A stretch of DNA of 64,000 bases from NCBI GenBank assembly GCA_002205965.3, contig NADL03000699.1, positions 1,240,001 through 1,304,000 on the forward strand, in the 5' to 3' direction. The notes beneath the pieces were generated by a model that was not told the origin of the DNA, did no database searches, and worked only from the letters and a program-made list of their open reading frames with translations. Position 1 is the stretch's first letter. Every line of letters starts with the position of its first letter. Source of the stretch: Kappaphycus alvarezii (lineage: Eukaryota; Rhodophyta; Florideophyceae; Gigartinales; Solieriaceae). This document shows positions 32,622 through 43,893 of this stretch, piece by piece. The position numbers and the translations under genes are program-made.

Positions 32622-35600
32622 ATGCAAAACACCTACAGCCGGGATAGGTCGCCTGGACCAGCAGGTCTACCTCACAGACAGGCGCACTTCACAAGAGTTC
32701 ATCCGAGAGACGATAGAGGGGCATATCATCCTTCAAATGAAGAGGCACCTCCGTACGACAATGACCACAGCAGACCCTATTACTGCGCAAACATGGCGAC
32801 CAAGTTCAGGAGTTCCGTAGCGCAACTCGATACTAGGAAATTTGATGAGGCACTGATCGATTCAGTTGCAACACATCATTTCTTCCATTCTCGTTCTTCT
32901 TTCACTCATTACGAGAAAATGTCTGAGTCTGTACGTGCAGCTTTTGGAAGTAGCAGCATAATTGGGAAAAGCTTTGTCTGGATACCCTTGGGTGGAGGTA
33001 TGCAAGTCCAAGCATACCATGTTCCACGATTCAGCCACAATATTCTCTCCGTTGCAATGTTAACTACAGACGTGAACGTGGTATTTTCCGCATCTCATCG
33101 GCAGTATGAAGGACATAAATGCCTAATCTCCTGGAAGGATTCAGACCCTGTGCATCGAATTAAGTGTCGCGACGGATTGTATTCGATTCCCGTTCAGCAT
33201 GGAAGAAAGTTAGCAGCAGTTTCATGCTACACAAAAGAGCAACATCTCAGCAAAGGGGCTGCACAAGCATGGGATAACAAAGTTGGACATCCAAGTCCGC
33301 AAAGGTACCTCCAGCTATCCAGAATGTTCGCAGAAGTTCCCTATCTTCATTTAAAGATCCTTCAGAACCTTGACTGTGTTTCTTGTATTACGGCAAAAAA
33401 ACATCGGGCCCCTATAAGAGCTGCTTCATGGAAGACGTTTCAAGCACTAGAGGAAACTCACTTGGACATTTCAGGACCGTTCATCCTCACAGTTAACAAC
33501 GAACGGTATGCGATACACTTCATGGAATCGCATACTTGGAAGTCAGACATCCGCCTTTAGGCAGCCAGAGATGACCTTGTCAATGCCCTGAAGCAATACA
33601 AAGCAGTCAGTGAAGCATTTTAAGCCTCTCATGGACTCAAGATGAACAGAATTCGGCTCGACCAAGCACCTGAGAATCTCTCGAAGGCTGTGCAGGCCTT
33701 TTGCATTAATGAAGGAGTTCTGATCCAACCTTCTCCTCCGTACGCCCCGCAAAGCTACGGGATGTCAGAGCGACTGGTCCAGGAGCATTGGACTAGGGCT
33801 CGCGTACTAATTTTCGCGAGTCAGCTTCCTATTAATCTATGGGGGAAGCTCTCAAGATGTCAAATGGCTCTGAAACCGGTTCCCATCTTCTAGAGTCAAA
33901 GGCAACATTCCCGTCTTATTGTGGAACCCCATACCCCCCATCGACTTCGAAGGACTGCTTCAGTTTGGACAGGCAGGATTCGCGTTTGTATACAGACCAC
34001 CAACCATAGCAAACCGAAAGCTGCTGCCAAGGTCAGAATAAGGACTCTTTGTAGGCGTCCAGAGTGATTCCCGATTGATACGAGTATTCATCCCTGCAGT
34101 AACAACAATCCGGGTAGTGGGGCGTCAAGACTTCCGTCTGGTTGGTGAGGATAAACTACCCAGTTTCTCCTCTCTGCTAGAAGGGTTGTACAGGCAAGCT
34201 TCTATCGAGAACACCCAGCAACGTATCCCGAACTTCGACGCAGAAGCAAGCTTGTTAACGTGTATGACCGCCATACATGAGAAACGAACAAGCATTGCCT
34301 TTCTATTCCTCGACCCGCATGACACGCCGAAGACTTTCGTTAAGGCCTGCCAACACAAGGAATGGGCGGCTGCCATCGATCGGGAGTTCAATGCTTTGGT
34401 TCGGCGCCGCACATGGATTCTCGTATCTCTCAACCCCAACATGAACGTTATCAGGCATAAGCGGGTGTCCAGGAAGAAAATTCTAGACGAAGAGACCAAT
34501 TCATTCCTTTGCAGAGAACGCTGCGTAGCCCGTGGTGATCAGCAGGAAGCTGGATTAGATTTCAACTCGGAAACCTTATACGCACCAGTGGCAGCTCACG
34601 AGAGTATCCGCCTGTTGCTGTGCCGAGCTGCTCAACGCCAACTCATACTTGAAGGTGACGACATTTCCAACGCCTACTTATATGGAAAGATGGACATGCC
34701 CATCTTCATGGAATCCCCCACGAACTCCAAGGGGCAGGGCCGCAAATCCAATCATGTGTCCAAACTTCTCCACTCCATGTACGGATCTCGGCAAGCAGGA
34801 AATATCTAGGGCAGCGTGCTCCACGACGTTCTAATCACATGAGATTTCCCGCAATTCCAAATCCGACGAACAATTGTACTTTCTCACAACCCAAGATTGA
34901 TTTATAGTCCTAGATATTGTGGTGGGTGATATTGCTTTTGCCTCCGACAATCAGCAGCTGCTAATGCACTTGCCAAACCACCTACAAGCACAGTTTGATG
35001 TCAAAATCTTCGGGCAGCTCTCATCTTTCATCGGCTGGAACATCTCTTACTCCACTACCGGATTGCGCGTTGACCAAGCAGGATACGGTAGTCGCCTCCA
35101 GTCTAGATACGGACTTGATGCTGCGAAGCCGGTCACCACACCCCTGCCAACCCATGCTAACATCCTTCCCGCATCTCCACACGAACCGCTGTTGAACCGT
35201 GACGACCACGCGCTGGACCGTGCTCTTGTTGGCGGCTTGTTGTACCTTTAGGTATGCACCCGACAGGATCTTTCGTTCCCCGTCGGTGCACTCGCGAGGC
35301 AGTTACATGCACCCTCGCAGCGCCATCTTCGCCTTGTGAAACGAATGCTCTGGTTCCTGAAAGGAACATTGACGCACGGCTTTCAATATCATTTGACTGC
35401 TACTTCATTCCTCAGCGCTTCCGTCGATGCTGACTGGGGCGGTGATATAGAATCATGACGCTCCACGACTGGCTATGTAGTCAGCGTCAACGGGTCGCCG
35501 GTGTTCTGGAAATCAAAACGGCAAACGGTGATAGAAATGTCGTCTCCTGAAAGCGAGTATGTCGCATTATCTGCATGCGGGAAAAATGTTCCTTAGATAC

Positions 35601-35862
35601 GAAATATGCATTGGGAAGTAGTGAACCAGATTCCGTGGCAAGAAAGCACAACTCTACTCCCAACAATCATTCACATGGACAGCACAGCGGCGTTGTCTCT
35701 TGCAACGAACAAAACGGTTTCCGGTCGCAACAAGCATATTTCGATCATAGTTCATCATGTGAGAGAGCTCCTTCAGAGATCGTTTATTGTTCTTCAGTAC
35801 ATCCCTTCCATCAACAACGAAGCAGACCTGCTGACGAAAGTAGCAAGTCGCGTTATGCTTTA
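32622..35862 (+). pseudogene. copia pol pseudogene (protease, integrase, RT, RNase H)
   Basis: Domains in order. Protease near 32850, with active-site DSVAT where DS/TGAT is usual. GAG-pre-integrase with GHPSPQRYLQLSRM and CVSC near 33290-33400. Integrase with LDISGPF (Asp), RLDQAPEN (Asp) and MSERLVQEHW (Glu). Reverse transcriptase with ISNAYLYGKMD, SKLLHSMYGSRQAG and, at 34915-34935, VVGDIAFAS where YVDD is expected, so the catalytic pair is damaged. RNase H with VDADWGGD, SPESEYVALS and HMDSTAALSLA. The frame ends at 35862. Stop codons occur at many points, for example after SDIRL (33560) and before GSVLHD (34807). It is inactive. Confidence 0.85.
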
Positions 35863-36713
35863 AAGAATTTCGCAGATGATGGACCTAATACCATGATACT
35901 AAAACCCGATTTGAAGTAGAGCATGAATCTGAATTCATGAAAACGAGTCACGACGACAGAATGCCCGATCTTCAGTTAACGGTGTTAGAGGCGTTACCCG
36001 CAAGTGATGGAAAATATCTGCTATGGTGAAGATCTATCGTATGTTTTCCTCTATTGACGTCCTCGAAGACGATCGGCTCGGTGTTGCGGTTTTCTTGAGC
36101 TACTTCAACAAGAAAAACCCCAAGGAGTGTGGTGAGGGTTTGCGAAGGAGTTGAGAAGTTCCATGAACTGGGCATGGATGTGCGGAACAATAGCTGGAGA
36201 GATACCTGATGATGCTGATCGAGCGAGCGCTAATGACGAGCGAGAGAGTTTGATATTTGATGATGCTGCTGAGATGACGCCTTGTGCGTACATACAACTA
36301 CAATTGAACAGGATCAATTGTGGTAATTTTTCTTTGATTTAATTGATGATGCTGAGCCAATGAAATTGAATGATGCTGCTGCTAGGCCAATGAAATTGAA
36401 TAACATCACAAATGGCGAATTGAGAAATGACAAGTGTCTAGGCAAAAATTAGAGGCGCCTTTGGCAAGGAAGCGCCCGTCCTTCCGCCGAGGTTCGAACT
36501 AGCACCGTTCCGCCCGGATACCGCTGTCCACTCAGCCCCTCAACCAGACTACCGGTGCTTTCATATCGGTGATGAAAAGATGCCGCTGCTGACAAATTTA
36601 AAGCACATCCTCGAAGGGGCGTGACCAATATGGAACATGGAACATCCGGTTAGTTCTTAGCCGTATAGTCAGTCCTGCAGTGTACACGATAGATACTCAA
36701 TGAAGTAAAGTTC
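35863..36713 (+). other. Non-coding 3' region of copia element
   Basis: About 850 bp between the end of pol and the 3' LTR, longer than usual for copia. It holds an imperfect direct duplication around AGGCCAATGAAATTGAA (36344-36399), a tRNA-like sequence on the minus strand (36474-36560), and the motif TACTCAATGAAGTAAAG at 36694-36710. One or more small insertions here are likely. Confidence 0.55.
36474..36560 (-). ncRNA. tRNA-derived sequence with Pol III A and B boxes (SINE-like)
   Basis: On the minus strand, TGGTTGAGGGG (36536-36546) fits the A-box consensus and AGTTCGAACCT (36490-36500) is close to the B box, 35 nt apart, as in tRNA genes. GCACCG and CGGTGC flank the interval and could pair. 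No acceptor stem closes around both boxes, so it is not an intact tRNA. A SINE or a decayed tRNA is possible. Confidence 0.35.
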
Positions 36714-36830
36714 TACCAATATTACTGTAAGTTGATCGAGGCTGTTGCTTTATCTTACAGTGAGTATCTCGTATCTCGCTTTGAGCTCGGAGATAACCCT
36801 GGTGACACACGGGATGACGAAAAGTGGTAT

Positions 36831-39348
36831 CCCTTAGTTCCCTATAGAATATCATATATCCCATAGATCTTGACGGTTCAGGTAATGTCAGCAACAAATA
36901 TAGAAAAAAAGGGAATTTCACACTGCAAAATGGCGTATTACTGATACTGACTGTGATTCGTTGAATGGCAAGATTTGATTTTATTTTTGACCTACTGGTG
37001 TCAAAGTACAGCAGCTTGTCGCAACTCAGAAGTGCAAAATTTCAATGAAAAATCAAGGTTCTACATATCACCACATGTATCATATCGGCCAATGTCTTAA
37101 AATAGCGGAGACTACTAGCCATAGGTATTGCACCATGATGAGCAAAGCGCCTCCGCTCTAATTTGCACAGAATGGGCTATCAAATTTCCCACCTCTAAGT
37201 TAGAGCCTTGTACTAGTCTAACACCATGTATTTGTCGTGTTCACTTTCCTGCACCCCTCTTTGAACATCATGGAAATGCTTGCGCTTGAAACACAGAACC
37301 ATACAATACAAGAGGGCACAGTGGCTCTCGGTTTGAAGCCGAGATTGATCGAATGCCCAACATCACAAAACTCAACGTATGAACCTGTGCACAATCTTAC
37401 CGACATTGATGTGGACCGGCGAGCACTCTTTGAAATTCCTCGAGTTCTTTCGCAAATAAACTCAGCTGCTGATGCGCTTTTGCACGTATTCTTACCAGAT
37501 CGTCTTGTACAACAAGTTGTACTCTCCACCAATAAGTATATCGAAGCGAATGTTTTAGCTTCACGTCGTCAACGTACTGTTACAGCTGCAGATATTCTAC
37601 AGTTTCTGGCAATTTTCATGTACCTTGGGATAGTGAAGCTACCTGAAAAGCTTGATCTGTGGTCGACCCATCCGGAAATGCCTGTACACGCAATTGCCAA
37701 TGAGCATGGTATGTCTAGGGATAGATTTAGCTACATATGGAGAAATATTCTTTCGTTTCGCCGGATTCTCAGAACGAGGCCGAGTATGACTGGGCAGAGG
37801 GTGAGGACTTTTCAGATGAAGACGAAGTTCCGATCGCAACACTAAGAGCCGTACAAAGTGAGGCAACTGAGCGAAGATCTACCTCTCGTTGTGACAGCGT
37901 TTGGTTTTCGAAAGTGGCACCATTTATCAACCACATAAGGGACGCTTCTTTGAGTCTTCTGAAAGTACCAGGTTATTCATTGTCAATTGATGAAATGAAG
38001 GTACGGTTTAACGGGCGATCAGGAGGGACTCACCGAATGAAGAATAAGCCTATCGGTGAAGGCTACAAATTCTTTTCAATTGTAGATTCAAATACAGGGT
38101 ATGTTTGTTACTTTCTTCCTGACAGAACTTGCCGCAAATCGCCCCAGTTAGGATGAAGCAGGTTTTAAAGAATTTAGTCGAGAAGGACCTCTTTCGAAAA
38201 CAGCTGCCATGATCAAGATGTTGGTTAAAAAAGTGATCGACTCCCATTTTGGGCGAGATATACCTTTCGTTGTGGCGATGGATAACTATTTCACACTACC
38301 AAGTGCTATGCCAATGTTGCGGAGTATGGGAATAGGTTGTGTAGGGAATTCGAGACCAAAAAGAGGATGGCCACCCTCTGTCTTAAATGTACCCAACAAG
38401 CTAAATTTAACGAACTTTACTACTGTGTCGATGAGCAAGGTACATTGACGACACGCTGAACTGATAATAATGTTTTGCTCTTAGCCAGAACTGTACACAT
38501 GCCAAACATGATCGTAGAACGAATGCGGAGAAGGCCCCAACCAACATTCACTAACCGAAGTCATGTTCAACGTATATGGCGAAGAAATGCAGTTAAGACA
38601 GTATTAATACTCAGAATGATTGATGATTACAATCACTGGATGGGAGGCGTCTACCTTGCTGATAAGCGAATTGCTTGCTATGCCGCAGATTTGCGCTGTC
38701 GTCTTACCTGGATGCCTATGTTTCTTCAATGCGTACATATCATGAGAAATAACATATTTGTGATCTACAAGGAAACATCGTCAGAACATATTACCAATGA
38801 TGTTCACAAAAACTTGACTCTGTCACTTATTGGTATACTGCGCAGTAGAGCAAGAAGGGCCCATGTCGAAGTTGGAAAGTTGGAAAATATGCATAGCTTA
38901 AGAAGTTCAAGCTTATGTATTGTCTCAAAGAACAGAGAAGCGTATAAGAGAAAGTTCAGAACAGCAAAATTGTCACCATCTCTCGATGAAGGACGTCTCG
39001 ACAGACCTGTGCAAATGCATGAACGAATTGTCTCGAAAAGACAAAGAACATGCCGTCATTGCTCGTATTTGAAGGCAATATTTCTTCGGGACAATGCGGA
39101 TAGAGCGAACGAGGCCCCAAGGCCTCGCAAACCTGCTTGCAAGTGTAACTACTGCGATGTACATCTTTGCGGAGACCATTTTGATGTTTACCATAATTTG
39201 GATGATTCGCAATGATTGGGCATATGCCGGTACCGTCAATATTTTGGGCCAATTAGCTTTCGAAAAAGTTTGGCTGGCCCGTAAAAATGAGATATTTCTG
39301 GGAATTTATGTTATATATTATATCCTTTATTCCTTCGGGAATTAAGGG
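36831..39348 (+). mobile_element. piggyBac-like DNA transposon, about 2.5 kb
   Basis: Left end CCCTTAGTTCCC (36831-36842); right end, reversed, CCCTTAATTCCC (39348 back to 39337). After about eight intervening bases, weaker inverted similarity continues (GAATATCATATATCC against its partner). The flanking bases are AT on both sides rather than the TTAA usual for piggyBac, although TTAG/TTAA occurs four bases inside the ends. It encodes a broken piggyBac transposase and sits within the copia 3' LTR, so it is the youngest of the three nested elements. Confidence 0.8.
37237..39215 (+). pseudogene. piggyBac-type (DDE_Tnp_1_7) transposase pseudogene
   Basis: An acidic N-terminus then the helical region RQRTVTAADILQFLAIFMYL, GIVKLPEKLDLW and MSRDRFSYIWRNI in the first frame (37237-37845). 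After a frameshift, YSLSIDEMKVRFNGR contains the first catalytic Asp. After a second shift, FVVAMDNYFTLPSAMPML (from about 38260) contains the second Asp. After a third, DDYNHWMGGVYLADKR (about 38615-38665) replaces the usual MGGVD with MGGVY, losing one Asp while the Asp of LAD remains. The C-terminal Cys/His domain is complete: CRHC … CKCNYCDVHLCGDHFDVYHN, then stop at 39215. Normal piggyBac length, three frameshifts. The start could be at 37237 or the ATG at 37270. Confidence 0.9.
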
Positions 39349-39472
39349 ATAGGCAGAAGCGGCTTTGAAAGAGTCTGACATCCAGAGGTAGACAAAAAAG
39401 AAAGAAAAGACAACACGAACCGAAGCCGCTGCAATAAACAGACATGAGCCTAGGAGTCCATTGTTTGTTTCA

Positions 39473-40738
39473 AAATCAACCATTGCAGAAGCTTCTTCCT
39501 CCATGCAACGTGCACTACTTCCTAGCTCAGCAGATATCCTTGCCGTGCGTTTCGCACGGTAGCAATGCTGAGCCAATCTGCTTTGTTCTATTTTCATCAA
39601 GCCTACCTCCCTCATTTTCCGCCATACAATTTAGTCATCTCAAAACCTTCATCACGTAGCGGATGACACACAACATTCAAAATTTTCAAAGCTAAACAAA
39701 GCCTAAACAAGTTTCATACCACTTTTCGTCCCATAACCAGCGGTTGGCCATCACAGTCCACAGCGACGATAAAAGCACGAAGAAATTCTTGAAGATTATG
39801 CGGTCCGAACTGATTTCCTTATTCAATCGAACCGGTTCAAACGAAAATATACCACTGGTAGGCTTTGTCTTTGGATGAAGAACCCTTCTTAAGCTCTAAG
39901 CTCCCTAATATATCTTATCCACCAAAATAACCCAGAAACTTGGGAACGTTACATCCAGCAACAACACATCTGGAATTCCTTGAAGCTCTTCTTCCGTCTT
40001 TGAGGTCTCCTTCCAACAAAATCTTATATTATTATTAGAAATGATAATATAAGCAGCTGAGCCAGCAAGATGGGGGGAGCAACAAATGGATGACCCACTG
40101 GGAAGGACAGAAACTTCATTCGTGTAATAGTAGAGCTTGTGAATATTGATGAAGTAACTCTTTGCCTCGCCATGATTTACACTCGGCGATTAGTACCGTG
40201 GAACATAATTAGCATAGAGAGAAAATTTATAGTTCTTGAAAGTACTTCCTTCTTTAATCAGATGAGACATTTTAAACGAAATTTCGAGCTTTTTTACTGC
40301 TTTTTCAAACAGGAGCGGAAATATCTTATTGACGAATCCAATAACCTTGCGCTTAAATTTCAGACCTTTTATAACGTCCAATGGAGTCCAAGTTTCGACC
40401 TTGCCTGAGTGTTTAAAGAACTATGAGAAGGACATTTTTCAGTTTTGATCCATATTTTCGACCTCGACCTCCTTCATAATGAGCGCGGAACGGTTGCTCT
40501 AAAATTCGCCATACAGAATCAAATTCTAAAACAGAGAAGTTTTTCATTTCTATAACTGCTCCAGATCCTCCAGATTCCTCAAAAGAGTCCATAACCAGGC
40601 AGTCCGACTCCTCATTACCCGACTCCAAATCAGTTTCTTCTGGATCTTATAGCTACTGGTGCATTTCTTCCTAAATTTTCGATCTTTAAACTCCAGTCTA
40701 CGGCGTAAAAAGCTTGCCGTTAAAGATAATACTTCCAT
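39473..40738 (-). pseudogene. PIF/Harbinger-type transposase pseudogene, copy 3, split by copia element
   Basis: Minus strand from ATG at 40738. The N-terminal part reads MEVLSLTASFLRRRLEFKDR, then NEESDCLVMDSFEESGGSG and IEMKNFSVLEFDSVW, matching copy 2 (PGFPVMDVFVKSGGSGSVIE). KVIGFVNKIFPLLFEKAV (40340-40200) matches VNKICPILFEKAV. The catalytic core is mostly unreadable, but the nucleotide match resumes at 39790-39680 (TTGGCCATCACAG region). The C-terminus LAQHCYRAKRTARISAELG runs to the copia insertion at 39477. The remaining 3' end lies at 31346-31412. The gene is badly frameshifted and was already old when the copia element landed, or decayed since. Confidence 0.75.
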
Positions 40739-41008
40739 TTTGATTTTTATTATTTTTTGCTGATGTCTGTATAGTTTTCCTCTTTTATAGCCACGTTTTC
40801 ATTAAATGTTTGAGGTAATGGTGGCAATTAAATATATGGACTGCATGGAGCTAAGGATTTGCGGTTCTCAACTGTATGGGGTTATTTGATTTAGGTTTCG
40901 CTCTTAAATTTGAAGTGGTTTTATAGTAACGAATCTTTTATTTTTATCATTTTTGAAGGGGTGGGCTAATTTCCCCACTGATCGGCGGGGGAATGTCCTA
41001 CCTCCCAA
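40739..41008. other. Spacer upstream of Harbinger copy 3
   Basis: AT-rich, no gene. The stretch with TTCGTTACTATAAAACC (reverse strand, near 40920) resembles TTCGTTACTGTAACCCC upstream of copy 2 (12397), supporting a shared 5' leader of the two Harbinger copies. Confidence 0.4.
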
Positions 41009-41270
41009 ATGAAGTGCAAATCGTTGTTCCAGTTCATGAAAATGCCTTCTCACCCTAACCTTGATTGTTTTAATTTCAAAATGACAGTTAGCGGTCCTGT
41101 ATTTCCTAATTTTAGGTTACTTTTCTGTCAAATACAGCTTGCAACAGAGCTCTATTGTATTCGTACTCGTTTGTGCCTGAAAACAGGGTCCTTACAGAAG
41201 TACACGAATTGCTAAAATTTGGCTGCACAATTTGCACTAATAGTCCAACACTGCACATAACCAGGGAGTG
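41009..41270 (+). pseudogene. Harbinger-type transposase C-terminal fragment, divergent from copy 3
   Basis: The frame at 41009-41215 reads MKMPSHPNLDCFNFKMTVSG then LLFCQIQLATELYCIRTRLC, clearly homologous in protein and DNA to the minus-strand block at 12041-12300. The nucleotide match continues past the stop (AAATTTGGCTG…TTTGCACTA). Both blocks lie about 300 bp upstream of a Harbinger copy and point away from it. Its identity as a transposase end is inferred from the other copy's LHN-type motif. Confidence 0.45.
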
Positions 41271-41640
41271 GCGAAATAGCAAATACAATTCGATTCCTGA
41301 TTAGAGAAAAAGTATTAAACTAAATAAAGTACTGCTTCCTAAGTTTATGACAAGTTCACTGTAATTCCTTCAACTAGAAGTTTAAACTGCACATATCAAG
41401 TAAAAAGGGGAGAATAAAGTAATCGCGCAATTTTTTGTGAATTGTGTACACGCGCGGTTATTTTAAAATTCAATCACGAAATACGCAATGGAGCGCACTC
41501 AGTTTTGATATACAACAGAATCCTTAAGAAACACACCAAACAGACCCAAAACCCGCCCCACCCGTGGGCACACGCCGCGACGCTTGCTACAGATAGAGTT
41601 TAGTAATACATACGTACATGGTCACGAGGCGTTATTGCGT
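41271..41640. other. Unassigned AT-rich spacer
   Basis: No gene or repeat recognised. It lies downstream of the membrane-protein relic and may contain its 3' end. Confidence 0.4.
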
Positions 41641-42660
41641 CTACTTCCAGTTGGTCAGTTCCAGCAAACCGTCAGTAATTGTCACCTCAAAAACCACCGG
41701 CCACTTCTTGCCCATCAAATACAGCCTCCGCGTCTGCCTATCAAATTCGGTGCCGTTCAACACATCATTACATTGCAGCCGATAACCCTTCACAGGCAAA
41801 GCCAACGCATCAACAATCAATTTGACAACATCTTTCTGCGGGTCTATCCTATAAATCAGGTGATTCATCTACACATTTGCCCAAACCTCTCCGCAAACCC
41901 TCTCCACCTCATTCAAGTTCTTTGCCCCTCGCGCCCGCGCAGTGAACGATGCGCGCCGCCTCTCACTCAAATCACCCGTGTCCAACACGTGCAAGGCATG
42001 CGTGCCATCATTCATATGAGCCTCATCTGTATTCCGATCCATACCTAGCCCCACCTTACTCCCATCAAACGACAAATCCTTAAATTTCTCAAACATCTTC
42101 TGATTAAAGGAAACCCTCTCCTCCTCTGCCAGGTCAGATAAAATATGATGAACCGAATGCAACGATATCCCTCCCCAAAAAACCACATGTGCAGCTATCC
42201 AAACCTCTGCATCACTTTCCCCGTCTCAGCTCCCTTTTTGCGCAACGAAAAATGCACCCGCGACCCTGTGCCCTCAAAAAAACCGTAATAACTCAAACTA
42301 TTTCGTCAACGCCACAGCATCATGCGGATGCCGCCCCTGCTCCTCCACCGGACACGTCTCAACTCCCTTCCCGACTCCATTCCCAACCGCTTCGGCTTCG
42401 GCTTTGCATTTGCCTCCCCCTCCCCAATCCCATCATCAATCCCAACCTCACCCGCTCCCTCCCCGCCAGAAGCACGCGTTTGTAATACATATACCACCGT
42501 CGCGCCAACCGCCAACGCAATTAAAAGCAACGAGAAGACGAGACAGCATAGGAAGCGCGACGGGACGTCGGCCTTTCGTCGTCTCGCGTCTGAACAGGTT
42601 TGTCGGCGGTACGCGCGGTGCTGGTGTCGACGGGATGCTGTCGCGACCGAACGCCGGCAT
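41641..42660 (-). pseudogene. Broken gene for a single-pass membrane protein of unknown family
   Basis: Minus strand from ATG at 42660: a basic N-terminus (PPTNLFRRETTKGRRPV), then after a frameshift near 42525 a membrane segment LLIALAVGATVVYVLQTRA and a Gly/Glu-rich linker. A TGA at 42306-42308 follows, then in the same frame GTGSRVHFSLRKKGAETGK. After a second frameshift near a GGGG run (about 42210) come AEVWIAAHVVFWGGISLHSV and HHILSDLAEEERVSFNQKMF to 41869, where one TAG is followed directly by an in-frame ATG. The tail is IYRIDPQKDVVKLIVDALAL … RLYLMGKKWPVVFEVTITDG, ending at 41641. Type II topology is likely. I do not recognise the family, but the composition is that of a real conserved protein of about 335 residues. 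Four interruptions suggest a pseudogene. Confidence 0.55.
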
Positions 42661-43602
42661 TAAGATAATTCAAAACACTGCATCTTCGCCAAATGCAGTT
42701 TAAGCCAGCTTGAGTAAGTCGGTTATTACTGTTGGCTCGAAACTGCGAGAACTGCGCAACTATTTATGAACTACGCAAATACTGCTGAAAATATTGATAA
42801 CGCAAGCATCAAATATTAAAGTTGCGTTTTTTGAGAATCAAAGTAAGTACGACCTCAGGCACTGGGAATAGAGGACAAGAGGTGATTCTGTATGTAGATG
42901 CGTAATAATTAAGTTACGAACAAAAATTTCAAACATCCCTATTTCTTCACCTATACTATTTTTTAATATTGACGCTGTAGTTTCTGCAAAAGGAATGGAT
43001 CTACGAAATTAATTACTCTTTAAATTTGTGACCTATTACTAAATCATTTTTTGAAAAACATAAAATTTTGGCAAAAACTAATTTTTCTTTTATTAAATTA
43101 TTACACCAGGTCATTCTGGGATATCACTTGGGCGCACCGCTATTTCTTGTTTAACACTAATTTTTTGCACTCTCACTGGTCATGCCGAGAAAGAGGGTTA
43201 TTTTCGCTAAATGCCTATTGTACTCCCTTGACTGATGCCAAAAGACATCCCAGATGTTCAAATTCTCTGTGTTACTTTAATCTAATAAAAAAACGGTTAA
43301 AATCGACTTAGACGGCCTTAAATCATGAAAAAGCACAAATTAAAGTTGATTCATTATGATATGGGAAGACCTACTATAGTAGTCCTAAAACTGGAGGTAT
43401 CATAAGAAACATGGACACAACTATTTATTAATCGAGTCCAAAAGATTTCCCTCAGCATTAAATGCTTCTGTGGAATTACATTTTTAGAGCCAGGAAATGC
43501 GATCTCGGCTTACAGCGAAGTGTACCACAACTTTACAAGCCTATTGAGCATGGAAAGAGGTGGTGCAGAGTATTTCGAGTACTTCGAATCTCGTTTCGGT
43601 GC
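42661..43602. other. Unassigned AT-rich spacer
   Basis: No gene, repeat or RNA recognised. The right-hand end of this interval precedes a minus-strand relic; the left-hand end should contain the promoter of the membrane-protein gene. Confidence 0.4.
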
Positions 43603-43893
43603 TTAGATGTCAAAGTTTAACTCTGCGTCTTGCTCGTCTAAATTACCCGCGGCCCTTACAGCATTCATATTGTTGGCCAATTCTTCAGTTGACAATGGTC
43701 AGCGAAGTTCTGTATTAGCTGCAGCCTCAAATGGAACTTCTCTACACGCTTCAGCAAGCGCATATAAATACCTGTTAGAAGTTTCATACGAGATGGTATC
43801 CTCGGCTTTGAGGCAGTGTGACCAAAATAAGGCCGAAAGCTCTATGAACTTGAAAGGAAATGCTTTGAATTTTTTTCCAAGAATAAGGTTCAA
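43603..43893 (-). pseudogene. Small ORF with one in-frame TGA, function unknown
   Basis: The minus strand reads MNLILGKKFKAFPFKFIELS, then LFWSHCLKAEDTISYETSNR and YLYALAEACREVPFEAA. One TGA (43699-43701) interrupts it, and in the same frame PLSTEELANNMNAVRAAGNL and DEQDAELNFDI reach a TAA at 43603. The acidic C-terminus and balanced composition argue that this strand was coding. The 5' end is unclear, and upstream frames change near 43900. No family recognised. A plus-strand frame over the same bases (43607-43969) looks like its shadow. Confidence 0.35.

Larger units (their letters stand above)
31413..39472 (+). mobile_element. Ty1/copia-type LTR retrotransposon, full length, with nested insertion
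   Basis: Bounded by two LTRs of 240 and 241 bp (excluding the insert) and a five-base target duplication AAATC (31408-31412 and 39473-39477). Order inside: primer binding site, gag with zinc knuckle, protease, integrase, reverse transcriptase and RNase H, the order that defines Ty1/copia. The 3' LTR is split by a piggyBac-like element of about 2.5 kb. The LTRs differ at several positions, and the coding region has many stops, so the insertion is old. It interrupts Harbinger copy 3. Confidence 0.9.
36714..39472 (+). repeat. 3' LTR of copia element, split by piggyBac insertion
   Basis: The left piece is 36714-36830, the right piece 39349-39472. Joined they give 241 bp colinear with the 5' LTR. 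The break falls between GACGAAAAGTGG(TAT) and AGGCAGAAGC. Confidence 0.85.

Noticed and set aside
35977-36020. Start of a copia 3' LTR at TGTTAGAGGCG
   Set aside because: It resembles a typical LTR start but has no match near the 5' end of the element. The true 3' LTR, matching the 5' LTR, begins at 36714.
36474-36560. Functional tRNA gene
   Set aside because: A and B boxes are present but no acceptor stem or normal T-arm pairing could be found. Reported only as tRNA-like.
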